Under the pieces are notes generated by a model, which was not told where the DNA came from, did not search any database, and saw nothing but the letters and a program-made list of their open reading frames with translations. DNA of 10,499 nucleotides. Origin: Methanosarcinaceae archaeon (GTDB taxonomy: Archaea > Halobacteriota > Methanosarcinia > Methanosarcinales > Methanosarcinaceae). Below are positions 1 to 5,970 of this stretch, piece by piece; the stretch's first letter is position 1; every line of letters begins with the position of its first letter. Made by a program: the position numbers and the translations under genes. The stretch is taken from the NCBI GenBank assembly GCA_030655675.1, contig JAUSPM010000083.1:1-10499 (forward strand), written 5' to 3'.

Positions 1-103
1 CACACACACGTATTAGTCCTGAATAGATTTAACTGTTTTGCATGAATTACGCACAACCGCGTAGAATCAATAAATGTTAAGTATTCAAATGATTGATATA
101 AGT

Positions 104-110
104 TATATAC
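104..110 (+). promoter_or_regulatory. Putative TATA box of the zinc-ribbon/Mrr unit
   Basis: The sequence TATATAC lies about 30 bases before the ATG at 137, the usual spacing from an archaeal TATA box to a transcription start close to the gene. The 5' leader would be very short, a few bases around the GGTGA ribosome binding site at 128-132. I see nothing else in bases 1-103. This is motif reading only; no transcript data support it. Confidence 0.4.
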
Positions 111-136
111 ATTTCAGCATTGTGAATGGTGAAAAA

Positions 137-313
137 ATGGCAGGAAAAAATAAATCGAAATCGTCTACAAAGGACCGTACAATCTTCGACCAAAAATGCA
201 TAACCTGCGGCACATGGATGAAAACCACTGAAGAGAAGAGCAAAAAGGGTGCCATAGCAATTACTTATTCTTGTAAGGAATGCGGTCTTTCATACTCAGT
301 TGGCGAGGACTGA
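137..313 (+). CDS. Small zinc-ribbon protein (58 aa), partner of the downstream Mrr-type nuclease
   Basis: A 58-residue protein with a basic, Lys/Ser-rich N-terminus (residues 2-14) and two CxxC pairs, C21/C24 and C46/C49, spaced as in a single zinc ribbon. Both pairs are followed by Gly (CGTW, CGLS). The start was chosen at ATG 137 because GGTGA at 128-132 sits four bases before it. An upstream in-frame ATG at 74 lies before the TATA box and would add a 21-residue tail with no supporting site. The stop at 311-313 is one base before the next gene's ATG at 315, so the two are probably translationally coupled. Zinc ribbons are often fused to Mrr-type nucleases as DNA-contacting modules; here the ribbon appears to be a separate polypeptide. 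The function is inferred from context. The coding call is fairly sure and the biochemical role is not. Confidence 0.7.
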   Translation: MAGKNKSKSSTKDRTIFDQKCITCGTWMKTTEEKSKKGAIAITYSCKECGLSYSVGED

Positions 314-314
314 T

Positions 315-1343
315 ATGGCCAAATGGACGCTCGAACATCTTTTGAGCACAACTCCTAACGATTTTGAAAACCTTGTAGCATATCTGTTCAAACAGATGGG
401 GTATGGAGCAAGTGTCACCCAATATTCCCGCGATGGCGGGATCGATATCGAACTGTCGCTTGAACATTTTGGTCTTTCCCACAGATGGCTTGTTCAGGTC
501 AAACGGTATGCTGATGCCGTTGGTGTGAAAGAGGTGCGCGAGTACAGCAGTTTGCGATACCGCGATAATGTGGATGGGGTGATAATTGTAACGACATCCA
601 ATTTCACAAAAGAAGCAGAGGGTGAGGCTGTAGAGCATAATGTGAAACTCATAGGCGGCGCTTTGCTTGTTGAAATGCTGAACCATTATTGCCCGAATGC
701 ACAGACACAACTCCCCTCCGCAGCAAGTACCCTAGAATTGCCAGATAAAAAGAATTCCGCAATCGATGGAGCGATCCTCAAAAGCGGCGAAAATATACTT
801 TCAAGCGAGTCGGTTGTGATTGATAGAGATAGGCTTACGATGATCGTTACGAACAAGAACATCTTTTTCAAAAAAGGAACCGGGGGGATGCTTTCTAATA
901 AGTCAGAGATATTCCGCCGCATCGGAACAAATGAGATAATAGGTGTGCACGCCGAAACAAAACACATATTTCTTCTGACGGGAGCAAAGAATATTGAGAT
1001 CATCAATATCCAGCCAAAGAACCGTGAAAGAGTGCTCGAACTGCTGGGACGGCTGCGAGCAGATTATTTGAAAGGAGAGTATCTTTTGAGATTGGCACGA
1101 AGTAGTACGCAAATTGTGATTCTGACCAATAAACGTTTGGCGACCATCAACTTGCGTGATGATTCAAGAGAGGAAATAAAGGTAAAGAATATTCTTGGTT
1201 CACGGGTTACAAATGGTGGCATGTTCAAAAAAACGAAACTCATTGTTTCGGAATCGGGAGATGATTTCCGCAAGCGCGAGATCGAGGTTGATGATGCTGT
1301 TGCGTGGCAAAAGGCGATAGGGGATGCTGTACGGATTAGTTGA
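315..1343 (+). CDS. Mrr-type restriction endonuclease-like protein with two C-terminal PH-like repeats
   Basis: 342 residues. Residues 1-125 match the Mrr_cat type of PD-(D/E)xK nuclease: E18 in an early helix (FENLVAYLF), the acidic motif RDGGID ending at D44, and the QVK motif Q61-V-K63. These are the expected catalytic positions. A linker at about 126-152 leads to two similar units. Unit 1 (about 155-245) has VTNKNIFFKKG around residues 178-188; unit 2 (about 252-338) has LTNKRLATINL around 270-280. Each continues with beta-rich sequence and ends in a short helix, which resembles bacterial PH-like (bPH/GRAM) domains. That fold assignment is inference. ATG 315 was chosen because GAGG at 305-308 precedes it by six bases; a TTG at 300 is less likely. 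Mrr nucleases typically cut modified DNA or act in defence. This one could be a Type IV-like restriction or defence effector. The nuclease call is strong. Confidence 0.82.
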   Translation: MAKWTLEHLLSTTPNDFENLVAYLFKQMGYGASVTQYSRDGGIDIELSLEHFGLSHRWLVQVKRYADAVGVKEVREYSSLRYRDNVDGVIIVTTSNFTKEAEGEAVEHNVKLIGGALLVEMLNHYCPNAQTQLPSAASTLELPDKKNSAIDGAILKSGENILSSESVVIDRDRLTMIVTNKNIFFKKGTGGMLSNKSEIFRRIGTNEIIGVHAETKHIFLLTGAKNIEIINIQPKNRERVLELLGRLRADYLKGEYLLRLARSSTQIVILTNKRLATINLRDDSREEIKVKNILGSRVTNGGMFKKTKLIVSESGDDFRKREIEVDDAVAWQKAIGDAVRIS

Positions 1344-1408
1344 TAGGTTTTGGAAAAATAACTCAATGTTAGAAAAAAATGGCATGGTTTTGTAAGCCGA
1401 TTCAAGTA

Positions 1409-1460
1409 CCGCCGAAGGCGGCGTGTTCCTTCATCACTGACCTAAAAAGTATCCTCACCT
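1409..1460 (+). repeat. REP-like GC-palindrome repeat, copy A
   Basis: The core CCGCC-GAA-GGCGG (1409-1421) is a perfect 5-bp hairpin with a 3-base loop. It is followed by CGTGTTCC, a CATCAC stretch, and ATCCTC at 1451-1456. Copy D near the far end of the window has the same order of parts, and its ATCCTC box lies exactly the same 42 bases from the core start. The copy lies 65 bases after the Mrr stop codon, so it might also act as an RNA 3' end structure. Confidence 0.65.
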
Positions 1461-1513
1461 GTTGATTTGGAGTGTATAATTTTCAATATATACTCGCTAA
1501 TATTCAGACTGAA

Positions 1514-1643
1514 GAGATTGTCGGAAAAGTGACAAAAACGGGGAATTATACATAATATTTGAAAGTTAAACACTATGCTGCGCTGTCCCACATTTGTTTT
1601 ATAAGTTTGAATGCCTCGGAATATTGACTTTTCCGACAGTCCC
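1514..1643. mobile_element. 130-bp MITE-like element with 17-bp terminal inverted repeats and 6-bp target duplication
   Basis: The left end GAGATTGTCGGAAAAGT (1514-1530) and the right end (1627-1643) are inverted copies that agree at 15 of 17 positions; the inner 12 bases, TGTCGGAAAAGT, are perfect. The hexamer ACTGAA stands directly outside both ends, at 1508-1513 and 1644-1649, as expected for a target-site duplication. The interior is AT-rich and too short to encode a transposase, so it would need an enzyme supplied in trans from a full-length insertion sequence. A 6-bp duplication is compatible with several IS families, and I cannot assign one. The structure is seen directly; its mobility is inferred. 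Confidence 0.82.
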
Positions 1644-1680
1644 ACTGAAAGCATTAATTTATGATTGCAATTTTTGCTTA

Positions 1681-1708
1681 TGGTGGAAATACGCCGCCTG
1701 CGGCGGTC
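1681..1708 (-). repeat. REP-like GC-palindrome repeat, copy B (inverted)
   Basis: The core CCGCC-TGC-GGCGG is at 1694-1706. Read on the minus strand it gives ACCGCC-GCA-GGCGGCGTATTTCCACCA, which fits the family layout of core, then a purine/pyrimidine GCRYAY stretch, then TCC. Its orientation is opposite to copy A, so A and B face each other across the 130-bp element. I do not see the ATCCTC box in this copy, so its tail is shorter or decayed. Confidence 0.6.
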
Positions 1709-1838
1709 ATGTTGGTCTTAGTTTGAACTAAACTTACTATTTTTAATTCAAAATTCAACTTCAATTTACATTAGAGGTATTTGTTTACCTGATAAAATGT
1801 CGGTGCACATTTCAAATACCTAAAACCCCATGCAGCAA

Positions 1839-1873
1839 CCGCCGTAGGCGGCATATTCCATACCTACCATCCT
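1839..1873 (+). repeat. REP-like GC-palindrome repeat, copy C
   Basis: The core CCGCC-GTA-GGCGG is at 1839-1851, followed by CATATTCCAT and then ATCC at 1868-1871, a weaker form of the ATCCTC box of copies A, D and E. It lies inside the 301-bp inverted-repeat element, so that element may have carried it. Confidence 0.6.
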
Positions 1874-1977
1874 TTCGCATTCGCACAATACCCAGTTTAT
1901 ATGTAGAACAATCCATACAAAAATAAATGTGTTGACAGCGATTGAAAATTCGATGTGTATTCAGGCCAGTGGTGAAG

Positions 1978-2016
1978 GACGGTGCCGCGCTACGCGCGGA
2001 TGGTAGCGTCGTTTTT
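1978..2016 (+). terminator. Strong GC hairpin followed by a T-run
   Basis: CCGCGC-TAC-GCGCGG at 1985-1999 is a perfect 6-bp stem. Outer bases GACG (1978-1981) and CGTC (2007-2010) can also pair, and TTTTT follows at 2012-2016. This has the shape of an intrinsic terminator on the plus strand. No plus-strand gene ends here, so it may block plus-strand reading into the antisense of the GTPase gene, or it may simply be a structural part of the 301-bp element. Confidence 0.4.
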
Positions 2017-2077
2017 ATTTCCAACTCATTAATCCGCAACGCTACAACACAATTTCAAATCCGCTAAACAAATACCA

Positions 2078-2857
2078 TTAGAGGAGAAGTTTTCCATTCT
2101 GCCAGTCATTAATTATCCTGACAGCAGTCCGCATCTCATCAACTTCGCCTTTCTGTTTCAAAAAGTTACTTTTCAAGCCTATGAGTTTAAGAATATCATA
2201 GGAATCCTTACTTTCTCCATCCCCTTCTATTGTGAAGTTGTAGAAAGATTCCAGGGCACTTTTGTTCTCAGCGCACATCTTTTCTATTATTTTCAGGGCA
2301 ACACCGATCGGATCACTCAGATGTGTTGAGTCTTTTACCGCAAGCATTCCCTGTATATACTCATCGTTATCGCCAAATGGGATTACGCCAGGGGTGTCTA
2401 TGAACTTGATCCTGGAGCCTGCATTTATGTGTTGCACTCCTCTTGTGTGACCTGATATTGAGGATGTGCTTGCTTTTTTTGAGCCCACTACTGCATTTAT
2501 CACTGATGATTTGCCAGTGTTGGGATATCCTACACTGCCCACCATAATGTCGCGCCCTTTTTCGACATTGGCAACTTCAAGTATCTTGTATCTCAGCATT
2601 GTTGTTCCGGACTTGTCTTTACTCGATATAAAGACTGTAGGCGCAATTTTGGAGAAGCGCTTTTTTGCTTCCTCAATGTTTTTCTTTGACACAAGATCGC
2701 ACTTATTCATGACTATGATCAATGGTTTTTTTGCATGGAACACACTCTGCTCGACTTCGTTGTTGCGTGTCTCGTCAGGGAACCGCGCATCCACTACCTC
2801 AAGAATGACGTCGGCATTTCTAATGACCGATCTTACTATTGCCTTGTAGCTTACCAT
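2078..2857 (-). CDS. Circularly permuted GTPase of the YlqF/RbgA-MMR1/HSR1 type (ribosome assembly)
   Basis: 259 residues. The GTP-binding motifs come in permuted order: G4 NKCD (51-54), G5 SSK (78-80), G1/P-loop GYPNTGKSS (110-118), G2 at T138, and G3 DTPG (154-157). This G4-G5-G1-G2-G3 order defines the YlqF/YawG family, whose studied members (RbgA in bacteria, Lsg1 and Nog2 in eukaryotes) act in large-subunit ribosome maturation. The same role is inferred here for the archaeal 50S subunit. The C-terminal 90 residues are helical and variable, as in the family. The start at 2857 has no Shine-Dalgarno sequence, but a TATA-like element sits about 26 bases upstream, which suggests a leaderless transcript. 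The stop codon lies within the duplicated hexamer that flanks the 301-bp element. The product looks complete. Confidence 0.92.
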   Translation of the reverse strand: MVSYKAIVRSVIRNADVILEVVDARFPDETRNNEVEQSVFHAKKPLIIVMNKCDLVSKKNIEEAKKRFSKIAPTVFISSKDKSGTTMLRYKILEVANVEKGRDIMVGSVGYPNTGKSSVINAVVGSKKASTSSISGHTRGVQHINAGSRIKFIDTPGVIPFGDNDEYIQGMLAVKDSTHLSDPIGVALKIIEKMCAENKSALESFYNFTIEGDGESKDSYDILKLIGLKSNFLKQKGEVDEMRTAVRIINDWQNGKLLL

Positions 2858-2877
2858 TGTGTGTATAATAGATTGGA

Positions 2878-2888
2878 GGGATATAAGG
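2878..2888 (-). promoter_or_regulatory. Putative TATA box of the GTPase gene (leaderless transcript)
   Basis: Read on the minus strand the sequence is CCTTATATCCC. Its centre is about 26 bases upstream of the ATG at 2857, so transcription would begin at or next to the start codon. The absence of a GGTGA-type site before the ATG agrees with this. Confidence 0.45.
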
Positions 2889-2942
2889 ATGTATTGTGTG
2901 GTTATGCTGAAAGGGAGGTTCTACGACCAGTTCCTATGTATC

Positions 2943-2965
2943 CGTTACAGGTAGGAGCCGTAACG
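2943..2965. promoter_or_regulatory. Inverted repeat CGTTAC-N11-GTAACG between GTPase and MATE genes
   Basis: Perfect 6-bp arms lie at 2943-2948 and 2960-2965, in the 219-bp gap between the divergent GTPase and MATE genes. It could be an operator for a regulator of the MATE pump or an RNA hairpin. The arms are short, so chance cannot be excluded. Apart from the two promoters I see nothing else convincing in this gap. Confidence 0.3.
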
Positions 2966-3032
2966 CCACAGAACATTAACACCAACGAGATGAACGATAA
3001 CCGCGCTCTTGAGATTTTTTGGAAATTGGAAT

Positions 3033-3043
3033 AATATTATAAT
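3033..3043 (+). promoter_or_regulatory. Putative TATA box of the MATE gene
   Basis: AATATTATAAT lies about 39 bases upstream of the ATG at 3077, predicting a start near 3064 and a leader of roughly 12 bases that would carry the GAGGAT ribosome binding site at 3066-3071. Confidence 0.4.
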
Positions 3044-3076
3044 CTATCCAGATGTTAGTTGGGCAGAGGATATTTG

Positions 3077-4420
3077 ATGGATAATACCAAAAAAGCTCAA
3101 CTTATCGAAGGACCTGTCGCAAAAACTCTGTTTAATATGACATTGCCGATGATCGTCGGAATGGTTGGGATGGTCGCATTTAATCTCGTTGATACATTCT
3201 TTGTCGGGAAACTGGGTACGCAGGAACTTGCAGCATTGAGCTTTACCTTTCCAGTGGTGATGGTGATTGGTAGTCTTGCAATGGGGATCGGTATCGGTGC
3301 CTCTGCTGTAATTTCACAGGCGATTGGGAGGGGAGACCATTATAGGGTGAAGCGACTGACAACAGACAGTCTGATCTTATCGATGTTATTAGTCACATTT
3401 TTTGTGATATTTGGGCTTCTGACCATTGAACCCTTTTTCAGTCTACTTGGTGCTACACCGGAGATAGTTTCCCTTATCAGTGAATACATGGTGATCTGGT
3501 ATCCAGGGGTTCTCTTTCTTATTATCCCGATGGTGGGTAACAATGCCATACGTGCAACGGGTGATACCAAAACCCCGAGCGCCATTATGCTTGTGGCAGT
3601 GATCGTCAATGTTATACTTGACCCTTTGTTGATATTCGGTATTGGCCCGTTCCCAATGCTTGGGCTGGCCGGGGCAGCCATTGCTACTGTTGTTGCGAGG
3701 GCAATTACGTTAGTTGTCGCTATATGGGTGCTCTACTATCGGGATAGAATGATAACATTAGAATTGCCTCCAATAAAAACGGTTATCAACTCATGGAAAA
3801 GCATTCTGTACATTGGATTGCCAGTTGCCGGAACGAGAGTCCTTTATCCCATTGCCATGGCCGTTATAATTGCTTTAGTATCTTCGTATGGGCATGAAGC
3901 AGTTGCAGCTTTTGGTGTGGGCACCCGTATTGAATTCTTTGCACTAACAGTCATCTTTTCCCTTTCAACGGTCATCGGGCCATTTGTAGGCCAGAATTTG
4001 GGAGCCGGTCGGTATGATCGGGTAAAACTGGGAGTTAAATACAGTAATATTTTTTCACTAATATGGGGTGTGGGAATGTTTACGATCCTTGCACTGGCAG
4101 CCAGACCGATCGCTTCATTGTTCAATGATGATCCACAGGTCATATCCATAACTATGCTATATTTGTGGATCGTTCCTATCGGGTATGCTTTATTTGGTGT
4201 TTTCCAGATATCGACCATGACTTTGAATGTTTTGCACAAACCAGGTCATGCTGCGGTCCTCATGGTGGTACAGATGTTCGTCCTGTATATTCCACTGGCT
4301 TATCTGGGGTCATATTTGTTCGGATTGAAAGGGATATTCTTTGCGATAGTACTGGCATATTCATTGACTGGAATTGCTTCTCATTTCGTGCTTAAGAGAG
4401 TTCTGGAAGTTGGAACTTGA
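3077..4420 (+). CDS. MATE-family multidrug/cation efflux transporter
   Basis: 447 residues, the usual size for the family, with about twelve hydrophobic segments in two similar halves. The N-lobe carries features known from the archaeal Pyrococcus furiosus MATE pump: P24 and D39 in the first helix (LPMIVGMVGMVAFNLVDTFFVG), and N178 and D182 in VNVILDPLLIFG, all offset by two from the P26, D41, N180 and D184 of that protein. The family signatures RATGDTKTPS (159-168) and VGQNLGAGRYDRV in the second half are present. It should export organic cations or drugs across the cell membrane, driven by H+ or Na+; the substrate cannot be told from sequence. ATG 3077 was chosen because GAGGAT at 3066-3071 precedes it by five bases; a TTG at 3059 lies before that site. 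No regulator gene is adjacent. Confidence 0.95.
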   Translation: MDNTKKAQLIEGPVAKTLFNMTLPMIVGMVGMVAFNLVDTFFVGKLGTQELAALSFTFPVVMVIGSLAMGIGIGASAVISQAIGRGDHYRVKRLTTDSLILSMLLVTFFVIFGLLTIEPFFSLLGATPEIVSLISEYMVIWYPGVLFLIIPMVGNNAIRATGDTKTPSAIMLVAVIVNVILDPLLIFGIGPFPMLGLAGAAIATVVARAITLVVAIWVLYYRDRMITLELPPIKTVINSWKSILYIGLPVAGTRVLYPIAMAVIIALVSSYGHEAVAAFGVGTRIEFFALTVIFSLSTVIGPFVGQNLGAGRYDRVKLGVKYSNIFSLIWGVGMFTILALAARPIASLFNDDPQVISITMLYLWIVPIGYALFGVFQISTMTLNVLHKPGHAAVLMVVQMFVLYIPLAYLGSYLFGLKGIFFAIVLAYSLTGIASHFVLKRVLEVGT

Positions 4421-4447
4421 TGGTGGTGTAGAAAATTAACTGCAGAG

Positions 4448-4476
4448 GACACTCAACTCCATGGGAGGTGAGTGTC
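4448..4476. terminator. Long hairpin in the convergent gap between MATE and ATPase genes
   Basis: GACACTCA (4448-4455) pairs with TGAGTGTC (4469-4476). After one A.G mismatch, CTCC (4457-4460) pairs with GGAG (4464-4467) around a three-base ATG loop, giving 12 base pairs in a 29-base segment. It lies 28 bases after the MATE stop codon and would fold equally well from either strand, so it may shield the 3' ends of both convergent transcripts. No T-run follows, so it is not a typical intrinsic terminator. Confidence 0.5.
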
Positions 4477-4484
4477 TGCTAAGT

Positions 4485-4505
4485 CCGCAAGGCGTGCGGT
4501 CGCGG
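4485..4505. repeat. GC-rich hairpin CCGC-N7-GCGG with an adjoining CGCGG
   Basis: CCGC at 4485-4488 can pair with GCGG at 4496-4499, or in an alternative fold with the GCGG at 4502-4505. It stands eight bases after the long hairpin, and the surroundings are AT-rich. It is too short to classify. Its shape resembles the GC palindromes elsewhere in the window, but the core sequence differs. Confidence 0.3.
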
Positions 4506-4529
4506 AAAGTTTTGGAGATGAGATGGTGG

Positions 4530-5933
4530 TTAACCAAAATATATCTTCAGATTCTCCAGATCGAACAACAGCACCCCGTGTTGATCTGCAAATTCCAGTG
4601 CCTTTTTAGTAAAGCCTGCTTTTGAGATCACAACAAAATGCTCATTCCGCTCTGCATTGAACCACTTAACCAGCGGTGCTTTATCAAGCAACTGCTGGAT
4701 AATATCAACACCCGTCTTCCTACTGCGCCACTTACACTCGCAAAACAATATGTCGTGCGTTTCCTTGTTCAGTGCCACTACATCGAGCTCATTCTCCCTG
4801 TGCCACCATTTTCCCCATTGTGAGAAACGCGCCGGAAGTCTGTTTTCCCTGTCAAGCCCTGCAAGGAACTCTGCTGAGATATTCTCAAAAGTTGATGATA
4901 CATGATCTGGCATTGAATCCATTATATTCTCCAACAGGTCTGCGGTATCTCTCAACTCAATTCTTGAACGGTTGGGCATAACGAACCTGAACCAAAAACG
5001 AAGGAAATTGTCCTCGATGCAATAAATGCCTTTTCTGAAACGATTTGGGTCTTCCGTTACCGGCACCTGACGTATTACAAGGCCGATCTCCTGAAGCACG
5101 TCAAGGTATCTGGTGATCTTCTTACTATCAATTCCTACAAAATTGGAGATTTCGCTTAGTTTGGTATGCCCTAGTGCGATGGCTTTTAAGATCGACAAGT
5201 AAACGTTTGGGTTCTTGAACTCCTGTGATAACAGGAAGATACTCTCCTGATAAAAAAAACCCTCTTTTTCTATTATCTTCTTTTGGATAAATTCGCGTAC
5301 ACTGTTCTCTTCTACAAGCAGCAGATACTTTGCCACGCCGCCAGTGATGGAATGGAGCATGATCTGGTCTTCGATCTTGAATTTTTCAAGGAACATTGAA
5401 GAGTTTTTGAGGTCAAATGGTTTCAAGTGTATCTGCGATGTGCGTCTGCCGTATAGTGGAGAGTCATAGTTGAGCACATCCCGCAGCATCATACCCACAA
5501 GTGAACCGCTTACGATCAAAAATATCCGGGTTTTTGAGAAAAATGTGTCCCAGTATTTCTGAAGAATAGATGGAAACGCAGGATTGCTTTTTATGAGGTA
5601 TGTTATTTCGTCTATAGCTAGAACTATTCTTTTGTTGGTTGGCAGTGTTTTTGACAGATAACTGAAAAACTGATCCCAGTCTCCAAATGGTATTTTGAGC
5701 AGGAGATCGTCATGTGTTTGTGCGTATATCTGCTGTTTGAAACTTTCGATCTGCAAAACCTCGCTCTGCTGGTCAGCCAGATAATATATAAAGTCCGGTT
5801 TATTTTTTCCGAACTCTTCTATCAATGCGGTTTTTCCAATCCTGCGCCTACCGTAGATCACTACAAACTTTGCAGTATCTTTTGAGTATTCGTCTTCAAG
5901 ATGGGCTAATTCATGTTTACGATTTATGAACAT
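4530..5933 (-). CDS. Archaeal AAA ATPase with winged helix and nuclease-like DUF234 C-terminus
   Basis: 467 residues. The N-terminal ATPase (ATPase_2 type) has Walker A GRRRIGKT (28-35) and Walker B IVLAIDE (103-109), followed by a GSLVGMM segment typical of the family. A winged-helix part follows (around ILKAIALGHTKLSEISNFVGI...RYLDVLQEIGLV). The C-terminal DUF234-like region begins near IEDNFLRFWFRFVMPN and ends with ENELDVVAL (D384) and LFCECKW (E399, K401), matching a PD-(D/E)xK nuclease core. Such proteins are common and often multicopy in archaea; their cellular role is not settled, and DNA binding and cleavage is the natural inference. The ATG at 5933 has no Shine-Dalgarno sequence but has a TATA-like element about 30 bases upstream, again suggesting a leaderless transcript. 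The gene is convergent with the MATE gene and divergent from the copper cluster. Confidence 0.9.
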   Translation of the reverse strand: MFINRKHELAHLEDEYSKDTAKFVVIYGRRRIGKTALIEEFGKNKPDFIYYLADQQSEVLQIESFKQQIYAQTHDDLLLKIPFGDWDQFFSYLSKTLPTNKRIVLAIDEITYLIKSNPAFPSILQKYWDTFFSKTRIFLIVSGSLVGMMLRDVLNYDSPLYGRRTSQIHLKPFDLKNSSMFLEKFKIEDQIMLHSITGGVAKYLLLVEENSVREFIQKKIIEKEGFFYQESIFLLSQEFKNPNVYLSILKAIALGHTKLSEISNFVGIDSKKITRYLDVLQEIGLVIRQVPVTEDPNRFRKGIYCIEDNFLRFWFRFVMPNRSRIELRDTADLLENIMDSMPDHVSSTFENISAEFLAGLDRENRLPARFSQWGKWWHRENELDVVALNKETHDILFCECKWRSRKTGVDIIQQLLDKAPLVKWFNAERNEHFVVISKAGFTKKALEFADQHGVLLFDLENLKIYFG

Positions 5934-5960
5934 TACATAATCATTGCTGTTGATTGTACT

Positions 5961-5970
5961 TATATTTAAC
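5961..5970 (-). promoter_or_regulatory. Putative TATA box of the ATPase gene
   Basis: On the minus strand GTTAAATATA lies with its centre about 32 bases before the ATG at 5933, directly next to the 15-bp repeat array. A transcript start near 5938 would leave almost no leader, in line with the missing ribosome binding site. Confidence 0.4.

Larger units (their letters stand above)
1776..2076. mobile_element. 301-bp MITE-like element with 12-bp perfect inverted ends and 6-bp target duplication
   Basis: The ends GGTATTTGTTTA (1776-1787) and TAAACAAATACC (2065-2076) are a perfect inverted repeat. ATTAGA flanks both sides directly (1770-1775 and 2077-2082). The surrounding match is in fact CATTAGAGG on both sides, so the exact boundary is uncertain by a few bases. 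The right duplication contains the stop codon of the minus-strand GTPase gene (2078-2080), so the insertion sits at the end of that gene and spares its product. Inside are GC-repeat copy C and a hairpin with a T-run. A 75-codon minus-strand frame (1812-2039) runs through both palindromes and shows no transposase motif. The end sequences differ from those of the 130-bp element, so this is a second family. Confidence 0.75.
1344..2077. other. Gene-free region packed with repeats and mobile-element remnants
   Basis: These 734 bases separate the Mrr gene from the 3' end of the GTPase gene. No open frame here looks like a real protein: the longest run through palindromes and lack a recognisable motif or ribosome binding site. 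The stretch holds two separate elements with inverted ends and flanking duplications (1514-1643 and 1776-2076), three GC-palindrome repeats (cores 1409-1421, 1694-1706, 1839-1851), a hairpin with a T-run (1978-2016), and a small palindrome TTAGTT-TG-AACTAA at 1718-1731. It reads as an insertion hot spot between two transcription units. Confidence 0.75.

Noticed and set aside
1442..1654. Minus-strand 70-codon frame across the 130-bp element as a transposase remnant.
   Set aside because: The frame shows no DDE or other transposase motif and includes both inverted ends; it is explained as random coding in AT-rich DNA.
1812..2039. Minus-strand 75-codon frame with a few Cys, inside the 301-bp element.
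   Set aside because: It runs through two GC palindromes, has no clear ribosome binding site and no transposase or zinc-finger pattern; the Cys spacing is irregular.
2735..3034. Plus-strand open frame of 99 codons overlapping the GTPase start and running into the GTPase-MATE gap.
   Set aside because: Its first 41 codons are antisense to the GTPase N-terminus. It has no ribosome binding site or recognisable domain, and the remaining 58 codons are too few to support a gene. A decayed fragment cannot be excluded.
4527..4536. Ten-base palindrome TGGTTAACCA at the ATPase stop codon.
   Set aside because: It is short, has no loop and overlaps the stop codon; no evidence sets it apart from chance.
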